Origin: Zelonia costaricensis
Lineage: Eukaryota; Euglenozoa; Kinetoplastea; Trypanosomatida; Trypanosomatidae
Length of the DNA: 50,688 bases
Direction of reading: 5' to 3'
Assembly (NCBI GenBank): GCA_030849075.1
Contig: JASAOO010003382.1
Coordinates: 1-50,688 of the forward strand
Shown here: positions 8,481 to 18,400 of the stretch, piece after piece
Position numbering within the stretch: position 1 is the first letter of the stretch
Layout: each line of letters begins with the position of its first letter
Translations under genes and position numbers: made by a program
The notes under the pieces: generated by a model
Told to the model about the DNA's origin: nothing
The model's database searches: none
The model's input: the letters and a program-made list of their open reading frames with translations, nothing else

Positions 8481-11333
8481 TCACGAGTGAGCGAGCCCGT
8501 CGTCGTCAGCGTCGTCGGCGATAGGCTGCAGCTTCGACGTGCTCATGCGCGCCGCGTCGGCCAGGTACTTGACGGAGAAGTAGTTCTCGCGGGAGAGCTG
8601 GGTGAGCAGGCGGTGCTGGTGCAGACTACGCTGCAGCGTCTTCAGGGCTGGCAACACGTGCGCGTCCGGCATCGGCTGCGCGGCCACGCCGCCAAACGCG
8701 TCGTTGGAGTGCAGCAGAAGCGACTGCGCCCATAGCAGCGCATGCTCGAGGCCGCGGCAGTGCTCGACCTCGTCGCTGACCCACTGCATCAGCTGCGGGA
8801 AGTGCGAGGACGGGACGGCGGTGACAGCGACGGGAATCGCGTCGCGTGGCATGCGGCGCAGACACTCGACGCCGAGGCTGGTGTCGCCGAGGTTGAGGGC
8901 GCCGATTAGGGCGAGCACCGGCTGTCCCGTCGCGAGCTGCTCCCGCACCCCCTCCGTCGTGACGCGCGACGTCAGCTGCAGCGGCTGGAAGCGCGGGCGT
9001 GCGACGCGGGTGGAGAAGAGCAGCAGGCCGTCGGTGGTCGCCGCGATGAACTCGGACCCGGTGGCGGCGAAGGCCACGTCCATGGCCCGCGCGGTGAGCT
9101 CCGACTTGCGCTTGCCGGTCGCGAAGTGGCGGTGGCGGCTGCCCGGCATCTCGAGCAGCTTGCGCCGCGACAGGTGCATGTCGTCGTCGTCGACGTCGAT
9201 GTCGCCAAGGAAGCCGGCCTCGCTGGCGTTGCGCCACTGGTACTGCTCCTCGGCCCCCTGCACATCGAGGTTGTGCGTGATGGGCCACTTTTTCAGCACG
9301 TAGCCCTGCGTCGCGTGGTACAGCACGAGCCACTTGGAGTCGCCGCCGGCGATCAGCTTCTCGCCCTCCGGGGAGAAGCTGATGCGGGTGAAGTGCGCGT
9401 TGTAGTTGGAGCTCTTCGGACCAACCTCCTTGCGCCACCCACCCGCCGCGTCGAAGCTCGTCTGGAACGTCTTGAGCAGCTGCGGCTCGGTGGCGAGCGT
9501 GGTCTCGTAGACGGAGATATCTTGCTTTGCCGTGAGCACGGCCATGCGCCGCCCGCTGCTGCTGTACGTGACGCACAGCACCTCCGTGCCCACGTCGAGC
9601 ACCTCGCCATCGCCCTTGAGCCGCTCCCCGCTGTCGTTCTGGTTGAAGAGGTCCCAGAAGACGAGGTTGTGGTCCATGCTGCCCGACGTGAGCGTCGTGC
9701 CGGAGGGGTGGAAGGCGACGCACACGATGGGGGCCTCGTGCCCCTGCAGCATGTCGATCACGCGACCCGTCTGCACGGCGAAGAGGAAGATCTTGTTCAC
9801 CTGACTGCTGCCGACGGCCAGCACCTCACCGGAGGGGTCGACGGCGATGCAAGACAGCTGCGTCTGCTCTGGTGGGCTGAAGACACGGAACTGGCGGTAG
9901 CGCACGAGGTCGTAGCCGCGCGCCGTGCCGTCGAGGCTGCTCGTGAAGAAGGCGTTGGTGCTCGCGCTGGTGCTGATGCCGGTGATGGGTCCCGTATGCT
10001 CCGAGAAGGTCGCGAAGCACTGACCGGACGCCACCTTCCACACCTTCACCTTGCCCTCGTCGCCGCCGGAGATGATGTTCGTGCTGTCCGCTGTGATGGC
10101 GGCGCAGGCAATGTCGTAGTAGTGCGCCTGCTCCTTCACGACGTACGCCTCCGCCTTCCAGTCCCACACGAGCAGCTGCTTCAGGTGCGCGCTGCCGAAC
10201 GCGACCCAGTCCCCGCTCGGCGAGAAGGCCGCGGCCGTCAGCGACTGGGCGGAGATGGAAAGCAGGTGCACGAGAGTCAGCTCCCCGCCCTTCGCCTCCG
10301 GCAGTGTGTGGATGGCGAAGATGCCGCTGCTGTACCCGATCGCGAGCAGGCCGCGCGGCTTGTGAAATGCCGTCACACTCACGCTGCCCTTGTGCGACAG
10401 CATGAACTTGTCCTTGATCTCGAAGGCGTGCCGCAGCACCGGGGGCAGGTACGTGTCGTCCGCCGCCGACACACGCACGCCGTCGAGGCGCAGCTGCTCC
10501 AGTCGCTGGCGCTCCAGGAAGCTCCGCGGCGACGCCGTTTCGCCGTCCTCGTCGTCGTGCGGCTCGTCGTCCCCGTTGTCATCGTGCTCGCCCAGCCGCG
10601 CCTGCAGCTGCGCCGTGGCGATGGCCTGCACCACCTCGCGCCGTGTGATGCCGGTGCGCTGCCAGGTCACGACCACGTTGTCTGCCGCGACGCTCACCAC
10701 CTCGCTGTTCGACTCGTTCGTGAACCACGCCCCGAGCACGGCGCTGCGGTGGCCAATCAGCGCGTTCTGCTGCAGGGCCATACCCTTGTGGTGCGGCTTG
10801 CCTTGCCGCGGCACAATCTTCATGCGAGCATCCTGCCCGCACACGAGGAGGTGCTCGCTGTCCGCGGTCCAGTCCACGTTCGTGATGGGCCGCGTCAGGA
10901 CAGCGTGGTGCTGCTCGATGCGGTGGCAGCCGTGATAGTTGACGACACGCTTCGCCGGCGCCGTGTACACCTGCAACGTCGCCTCGAGCGCCACGGCGAT
11001 GTACTTGCCGCAGGGACTGAACTTGACGCACGACACGGCGCAGTTGGGTGGGAAGGAGAGGGTGTCGAGCACGACGCGGGCGGAGATGGAGTAGAAGAAG
11101 CCTAGCCCGCGCTGACCCACCACGATCGCGAGGTCGCCATCGGGGGACAGGTCAAAGCAGCTGATCGTGCTGTTGCTGCACGTGAGGGAGAGGTGGCCGG
11201 CCTGCTGCAGCCGAATCGCAGAGAGGTAATTGTTGACGGGGGAGTAGAGCTGCGTGCCGTCAGGGGCGAAGGCGACGTTGCCGCCCGTGTACAGCATGCC
11301 GTGCACGGCGGCCAGCTGGAACACCGTCTGCAT
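8481..11333 (-). CDS. PWP2: periodic tryptophan protein 2 (PWP2/UTP1), SSU processome WD40 protein
   Basis: The protein has 950 residues; yeast Pwp2 is about 920. It is a nucleolar component of the UTP-B subcomplex of the small-subunit processome, needed for early 18S pre-rRNA processing. WD40 repeats fill roughly residues 10-750, with repeated G-H...W/F-D blades such as GHEAPIVCVAFHPSG and SSLDGTARGYD. The N-terminal block matches the Pwp2 start (FAPDGTQLYSPVNNYLS, VSCVKFSPCGKYIAVA). An acidic linker lies at about 235-265. Residues about 790-930 look like the Utp12 C-terminal helical domain. The start is the ATG at 11333, just after a strong polypyrimidine-AG acceptor. It sits between GCN1 and the 14-3-3-like gene; I see no functional link beyond co-transcription. 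Confidence 0.93.
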   Translation of the reverse strand: MQTVFQLAAVHGMLYTGGNVAFAPDGTQLYSPVNNYLSAIRLQQAGHLSLTCSNSTISCFDLSPDGDLAIVVGQRGLGFFYSISARVVLDTLSFPPNCAVSCVKFSPCGKYIAVALEATLQVYTAPAKRVVNYHGCHRIEQHHAVLTRPITNVDWTADSEHLLVCGQDARMKIVPRQGKPHHKGMALQQNALIGHRSAVLGAWFTNESNSEVVSVAADNVVVTWQRTGITRREVVQAIATAQLQARLGEHDDNGDDEPHDDEDGETASPRSFLERQRLEQLRLDGVRVSAADDTYLPPVLRHAFEIKDKFMLSHKGSVSVTAFHKPRGLLAIGYSSGIFAIHTLPEAKGGELTLVHLLSISAQSLTAAAFSPSGDWVAFGSAHLKQLLVWDWKAEAYVVKEQAHYYDIACAAITADSTNIISGGDEGKVKVWKVASGQCFATFSEHTGPITGISTSASTNAFFTSSLDGTARGYDLVRYRQFRVFSPPEQTQLSCIAVDPSGEVLAVGSSQVNKIFLFAVQTGRVIDMLQGHEAPIVCVAFHPSGTTLTSGSMDHNLVFWDLFNQNDSGERLKGDGEVLDVGTEVLCVTYSSSGRRMAVLTAKQDISVYETTLATEPQLLKTFQTSFDAAGGWRKEVGPKSSNYNAHFTRISFSPEGEKLIAGGDSKWLVLYHATQGYVLKKWPITHNLDVQGAEEQYQWRNASEAGFLGDIDVDDDDMHLSRRKLLEMPGSRHRHFATGKRKSELTARAMDVAFAATGSEFIAATTDGLLLFSTRVARPRFQPLQLTSRVTTEGVREQLATGQPVLALIGALNLGDTSLGVECLRRMPRDAIPVAVTAVPSSHFPQLMQWVSDEVEHCRGLEHALLWAQSLLLHSNDAFGGVAAQPMPDAHVLPALKTLQRSLHQHRLLTQLSRENYFSVKYLADAARMSTSKLQPIADDADDDGLAHS

Positions 11334-11372
11334 CGCGAGCTAACTAGATAAACAAAAAGAAAACAAGACAGC
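11334..11372 (-). promoter_or_regulatory. predicted spliced-leader acceptor of PWP2
   Basis: On the sense strand, a T-rich tract with the core cttgttttctttttg runs into two AG dinucleotides, at 11344-11345 and 11340-11341, just 6-10 nt before the PWP2 ATG. This is one of the clearest trans-splice acceptor layouts in the window. It supports the chosen start because nothing upstream would be in the mature mRNA. Use of this site is inferred. Confidence 0.6.
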
Positions 11373-12420
11373 TACACCAACACACACACACACAAAGCGG
11401 TGAGGAAGCAAGACTGGAGGCGTCTGTGCGATGGCGCGTGTGTGAGAGTAGGGGTTCTCCTCGTCGTGACGTCCAGCAAAGAGGCGAGCGGCGCGCGCGT
11501 ACGTGCACGACGAAGGGTGACTGCGCGGTGCGTGAGGAAGGAAGAGCACGACGGGGATACGAGAAGGGATTAGGGTGACCTAGTGTACGGCAAAACACAC
11601 CACCACTCCGCAGATTCGACCATCAGGGTCAGCACCAGAGAGAGAGAGAGAGATGGCACACGCAGGTGGTGTGCACTCGATGCCCCTCGCCCCTCCTTGG
11701 AAGTCCGCGTCCTCCACCACGCACTCGTGGGGCTTCGACGGAGGGCTGCGATGGGACGCCGACGCAGCGGCACCATGGGCACTCGCCACTCACACCTGTG
11801 TGTGAGTGTGTGCAGGGTGAACGGCGCAGCTCTGCGTCTCCGCGCCGGTGCCGCCACTCCCCGCTTTCACCGCTGAACGGTGGCCTGCACCTCCGACGAG
11901 GTGCTGCACCGATCTTTACGAATCATAGTCTTCTTTGGGGGAGGGTGTAGGTGCGTCTGCAGACACGCACACACACACACACACATACACAACACGGGAT
12001 AGTGGTAGAGGAGGCGCCTCGTTAAAGTGAATTAGGGGAGGGAGGGGGAGGTTAACCAGCAACACGTGTGCGCGCCCTCGCTGACGGACAACAACACACA
12101 CACACATCAACACACACCGACAACGACCGTCGCACCGTCGTGCGACACCCGTGGCAAACAAGGGACAAGCGCCAGGAGCTTAAAAAAAAAAAACGACAGC
12201 GACAGAAACCTGAACAAACGAAGCACCAACGAGGTGAAGCCCATCTGCGGCACACCGCGACACACACACACATACACACGCACCCATACACACGCACCCA
12301 CACAGACATCACAGAGCGAGGACACAAGAGGAGGAGGGGGGGGGGAGGGCGGAGGAGGTGCAGGCAGCTCGAGTTGGGTGAACGGCATCACCTTCCCTTC
12401 CACGCACGGCCACAACGGCG
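11373..12420 (-). other. intergenic region between GCN1 and PWP2
   Basis: About 1 kb with no credible gene. It holds the GCN1 3' UTR with CA-rich tracts at 11968-11990 and 12260-12303, both TG on the sense strand. There is an A12 run near 12182-12193 and a G run near 12337-12348. Open frames here are built from the repeats. Confidence 0.5.
12260..12303. repeat. CA-rich microsatellite
   Basis: Interrupted CA and CACCC units lie 120-160 nt beyond the GCN1 stop codon and read as TG-rich in the transcript. Confidence 0.85.
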
Positions 12421-15400
12421 CTACAGCGTCACGTCGGCCTCCACCTCGTCGTCGAGGTCGGCGTCGAAGGTGCCGGTCGAGTTCCACTGCGTGCTGTACT
12501 CTCCCGGCATCCCCTCCAGCGCCGCGCTCGTGGCCGCACCCGGGTACGCGGCGGCGACGCGCTCGCGGAAGAAGAGCGCGGTGCTCATGAGCTGCTCGTC
12601 CGCCTGGTTCACGCGGCGCAGCAGCGGCACGTAGGCCTCTACCTTGAAGGTCGCCGCCGGCACGCAGCCGGTACTGGCCACCGCCGCCGCCGCACGCAGC
12701 ATCCACATGGAGGTGAGCTTGTCCGCGGCGCCGAAGCCGGCGGCCGCGCGAAGGTGCTCGGCGGTCGCGGCCAGGAAGGCCTGGTCGGTCCGCTGCGGGG
12801 CACACGTGATGAGCGAGTACACCAGCGCGTAGCCAGCCAGCACCTGCGTGCCCTTGGTCATGGTGCAGGACAGCGCCCGCTCCTTGATGTCGCCCACGAC
12901 GTCCTCGGTGATGCTCTCGGACATGCAGAGCGCACCGACCGCCACACCGGCGGCGGCGGCCAGCCCCGGCGACTCGGGGGCCTCCCACATGGGCCGCACC
13001 AGGTCGAGCAGCTTCGGGATGTGCGGGAACTTCTTCGTGAACTTCGCGTAGCGCAGCACCACGCTGATGAAGCGGCACATCACCGTGCGCAGCAGCGTCG
13101 AGTCCACCGCCGTCTTCTTCGTCACGACCGTGCCGAGAATGAGGTCGGCGTACTTCTCGGAGCGGGCGAGCAGCTGCATGACGACGTGCAGGGCCAGCAC
13201 GCGGGCCTCGCCAGAGTCGCACAGCGCCGCGTTGAACATGGCCAGCGCCATCGTGCCCTCCACCATTTTCTCCTTGCCGCTCGCCGGGTAGTTCATGAGC
13301 TGCAGGCAGAGACGCACCAGCGCCAGCACGACGGCGCCCTCGTTGCGCGTGAAGAGCACCTTGGAACAGCGGCCCGCCACCGTGTTCGCTGCAGTGGCGC
13401 TGATGGCGCGCGGCGCAAAGCGCATCAAGTCCTGAATGCACTCCACCGCCTCCACCTTCTGCTGCGGCGTGCCGTAGTCGAGACCGCGGTTGTAGAAGGT
13501 CATGAGAGTGTCGAAGAGCCGCGGCTCGCCATCGCCGAGGACGACGAACTCCGGCGTGCTGCTGCTGATGTAAGCGCGGGCCGTCACGGACAGCGTCATC
13601 TGGAAGGCATTCAGGAACTGCAGGAGGTAGCGGCCGGCGGCGCGCTTGCTTGTCATGACATCCTCGCGCTCCTCGTCGTCGAGCGTGTCCAGCACGCGCT
13701 CCTCCAACGAGTTGAGCAGCTCCGGTACGGCCGCCACGGCCAGCGTGCGCGTGTCGTCCTCGTCGTCGCCGAGAGCGTCGATGAGGGCCCGGAAGACGGA
13801 CGTGATGCCATCCACGTTGTCCAGATCAGTGCCGAGGCCGTACGCGGCGGCTGCCATGAGGGCACCGCGGCGCTTCGCCGGCACGTTCATGGCCCTGCCG
13901 AAGGCCTCGACCGGCATCGCCTCGAACTCGCGCGGCGCCTGCTCGACGTACTTGGTCATGAGCGCCTGCGCGTCGTCCAGCCCCTCCACGCAGAACTGAA
14001 GCATCAGCCGCACCATGTCCTCGTGGTAGCGCCGCAGCTCCTCCTCGGCCTCTTCGACGTCGAGAATCGTGTCGAGCAGCTCCACGTTCTGGTTCGTGTG
14101 CGTCTCCAGCGAGTTGAGGTGCTTGAAGACGAGCGCCAGCGCCACACCGGGCTTGACCTTGACCACCTCCACCACACCGCGCACGCTCGTCGTCAGCTGC
14201 GCCTCGACGGCGCTCTCGATGAGCCGCGGGCCGACCAGCTTCGAGACCCGCGCAAACACCTCGCGCGCCGCCTCCTGCACCGCGTCGTGCTCCTGCATGC
14301 CCGGCAGCACGCAGCCGACAATCTGACCACCCATGCTGACCAGCCGGCGCGGGTCGGCAAACTGGACGACCGTGCCGAGGCTCACGAGCGAGCCGAGCTT
14401 CACGCGGCGGTTGTCGGTCTTGTACATGTGGCAGAAGGAGTCGACGAACCGCTCGATCGTCTCGCTCATGCGCGTCGTGAACTCGATCGTCTTCTCCGCG
14501 ACCTCGACACAGTCCGGGTTGTCGGACGAGGCGAAGCGCACGAGAAGCAGTGCCAGGCCGTCGAAGATCTTGTTGACGGCGGCGCGAATGCTGGCGACGC
14601 ACGCCTGCCACGCCATGTTCGCGTCCGTGCGCACATTCGCGTTGTGCTCGTGCCGGCCGCAGAACAGCGCCGACAACATGCGGACGAGGTTGTCCGTGCC
14701 GAGCATCTCTTCCAGCGAGCCCAGGATGGACACGCCGCGCTTCTCCACATCGCGCGCCGCCTCCATCGTGAGGATCGCGCCCGCTTCACCGTCCTCGCCG
14801 CCGGCTGCCGCCCCACTGCCCTCGCCGTCGAGCGCCGCCGCGGCGCCCTCCATCGTGCCGGCCAGCTCGGCACGCGTCTCCTCGTCGGCGTCGGCCATGG
14901 CCATCTGGATGCGCATCTTCTTCTTGATGTGCGCGACGAGGTGCAGCATCAGCTTCGCGGACAGCTGCAGCGAGCTCTGCCGCAGCGTCGTCACCTCGCT
15001 ACTCACGCCGTCCAGCAGCGGGCCGAGCACAAGCTCGAGGTTGCGCGTGCCGTAGAGAGACACGATGCTGTCGCCGGCCGCCAGCGCGACGTCGCGCACG
15101 CGGTCGGAGAAGTGCGACAGCCCCTCCAGCACCCACGGCAGCGCAATCGGCAGGAAGTCCTGGAAGGTCTCTGTCAGCAGCGTGGACGGGGCGTAGACCA
15201 TGATGTACAGGAACCCCTCCCGCACCGGCGGCCGCTCGTCCGTCATGCCCGTCTGGATCGTCGGGAAGTACAGCTTGAGCAGCTCCGCGCCGCACGAGTT
15301 CACGACTTCGACGAACACCTGCGCCGCACCCGCCTTCTCGATGGTGCCGGACTGCACGCGCTGCAGCACGCCGAAGGACCACTGGCAGATCTCGTCGATG

Positions 15401-18400
15401 AGGTTGCCCCCAATCGCGGCGGCGAGGGCGGCAGCCGCCTTGGCCGCCGTCGTGCGCGCCTCGGTCGACGGGTCCTGCGAGGACTCCTCCAGCAGCCGCA
15501 CGAGCTCCTCCGTGTAGGGCAGCAGCGCGCGCGGGTCGCTGACGAGGTTCACCATTGCCGCAACGATCTGCGCCGCCTTGGGCCGCGTGTGGGCCACCTG
15601 CCCGCCCAGCCCACGCGAGAGCACGGGGATGATCAGCGCGAGCGAGGCGGGGTCGACCATGTTCACGAAGCGCGTGTAGAGCAGCGCGTCAAGTGCCGTC
15701 TCCGTCTCCGTGCTCGGCGACCGCATCGCGTTCAGGATGAGCTCCACGTGCTCTTGGATCTCAGGGTTCGACACAACACCCGCGACGCGTCGCAGCGCGT
15801 TCGAGGCGGCTACGGAGACGGCGTTGTTGACGTCGAAGAGGCAGCCGCGGATGTGCTTCATGATCTCGGGCAGCGCCGCCGCGAGCTGCTTCGGCGAGCA
15901 GAAGGCGACGTAGCCGATGAAGTTCAGCGGGGGCACGCGCTTCTTGGCCGAGTCGGACGCGAGGCCCTCCACGAGCCGTGGGATGAGCTGGCGCAGCCCC
16001 ACGCCGGACAGCTTCGCCATGAGCTCCTTGGCCGCGTCGTCGGCGCACTCGGAGATGTTCTGGTCGGCGTCCGCCACGCCCTCGAGCAGCTCCGTCGCCA
16101 TGGACAGCGCGTACGGCTCGAAGAGGGGTGACATCTCGCTGCACAGCACCTCGAGCAGCACCATCACACCAGACCGCTCGACCTGCTTCTCTTGCGCGGA
16201 CTTGCGCAGGATCGTCATGACCTCGTAGCGACACAGCGCCGTCAGGCCCAGGCCCTTGATAACACCCACGAGACCCCACGCGTGCGCCTTCTTCTTGATG
16301 TACGAGCCGGAGTGGATCGCCTGCTTCAGACACTTCTCCACAAACTCGTCCAGCTTCGGCGAGCTGCGGATGCGCTCGTTGCGGCTGATGTCCGCCATCG
16401 ACTCGCACACGCAGCGGTGCACCATCGCCGACTGCGAGTTGTTCAGCGTGCGGCTCTGCTGGTCGATGATCGCCTCGAGCAGCGCCGTCTCCTGCAGACG
16501 GCAGCTCATGATGGTGAGCCACACCGTCGCGGTGGCGAGGTACTGCTCCTTGTGTGCCTGCGTCACGTCCTTGGGCGGCTTCGCCAGCCGCGCCTGCAGC
16601 TGTGGCGAGATGCTCTTGAGCAGCGCGAGGTCGGCCGCCTCGAGCACCGTGCGACCCGCCTTGAGTGTCTGCCGCAGCAGCACCTCGCCCGTCTGCGGGC
16701 TCTCCAGCAGCTGGCACAGGTAGTCCATCACGACAGCCGGCACGCGACCGAGGTAGGTTGACGAGAGGCCCTCGACGGCCGTCACGGACGGCGCGCCGCC
16801 GACGGCCTTGACCTCCTCCAGCCACTTGAGCTGCACCCCCTCGTCCGTAAGCGGGCGGCGCGCGAAGAGCTGGCACATCGTCTCCGTCACCCGCATCGAG
16901 TTCGCCTCGCTGCGGCCGCCGTACGTGCGCAGGAAGTACACGAGGTCGTCCCAGTCGGACGGCATCAGGGCAAAGTTGTAGCGCTCCACGACGTCGTCCA
17001 GCACCTTCTGCATGTGCCGCGCCACGTTCGCCGCAGGGTCGGCGGTCAGCGTCGCCGCCAGCACCGACGCGCGCCGGCACGTCTCGAAGTGGGCGAAGCG
17101 GCTGTACGCCGCCGCTGTCACCTCGCGCACCGAGTCGACAGTGTTGAACAGGCCAGTCTCCACCACCTCGAGCCGCTCCCCGGGCACCATCGACATGAGC
17201 GTGTAGAAGCCCTGCTGCAGGCTCTTGTACAGAGACGGGAAGCTCTGCAGGATGCTCGTCAGCAGCGCCATGGCGTCGGTCGGGTTGGGCAGGTTCACCT
17301 GGCCCAGGTTCTGCATCAGCATGCCAAGCACCTGGTGCTGCGTCGCCACCGGGATCGTCGTAGACACTGCGTTGGAGCCGCGGCCGGCCTTGAAGGCGAC
17401 GCGCGCGAAGGCGGCGAGGGCAACGAAGAGCGGCGCCGGGAGCATCTGCGTCAGCGACTGCCGCAGCGCGTGCGCCATGGCCGAAACCTGACTCACGTCC
17501 TCGACCGCGAGCGTCTTGAGCGGACTGAGCCGTGCCACGGTGCGAACCATGTTCTCAGCCATGAATCCGAACGGGGTGTGTACCAGCAGCCCAGCGAGGG
17601 CGTCCGTCGCCAGCACGGCGAGCACGTGGGTGCCCCTGCCCTGCGCCTGCATCTCTGTCACGGTGGCCTGCAGTGGGGCGTAGAAGGTGGGCAGCACCTC
17701 GAGATCGAAGTGCCCGTGCGTGCCGAGGAGGCGCAGCGCGAGGTAGACGGCCTTGCGCTGGTGCACGGCCGGCAGAATCGCCCGCGTGCGCTTCTCGATG
17801 GCCGTGCGCAGCGCCTCGCGACCCTTCGCCAGCGCCGCCGCATCCTTCTTCTTCATGTCGAGGAAGTCGTCCTCGTTCATGCCCTTCGGGGGACGGTCGG
17901 GGTACACCTTCAGCAGCTGCTGCTCGCGCAGCGTGAAGGTCTCGTACGCCTCCATGAACTCGATGTCCTCGGCCGCGATGGCGACGTCCTCGGGCGACAG
18001 CGCGACCAGCCACGCCTTGGATGCCTGCAGCGCCTCCGCGAGGGCCGCGACCACCTCGCGCGAGGCCGCGGCGCTCGTCAGCGAGAGAAGCAGCACGATG
18101 GCACGGCACGCCGCGATGGACTGGTGCTCCACCTCCTGGTTCATCGCCGCAAGCAGGAGCCGGGCGATCGGGGCGGCGTGCAGCGAGAGCAGCCCCTCCT
18201 GCCCCTCGCCGTACGCCAGTGTCTGCCGCAGCGGCCGCTCCAGCACGGCCAGGCTTGCTGTGCGGTACATGCGGAGGTGGTAGCTGGAGGCCTTGTAGAA
18301 GAAGGGGTCCGCGCTCTGCACGTTGTCGTGCCCGGCGCACAGCAGCAGCTCGCTCAGCGCCGCCGGGAGCGACAGCCGCGCCGTATGCTGCAGCAGCGCC

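Noticed and set aside
12754..16131. Plus-strand open frame of 1125 codons opposite GCN1
   Set aside because: It is an antisense shadow of a high-GC gene, rich in Arg, His, Leu and Val with no domain, while the opposite strand encodes an unmistakable GCN1.
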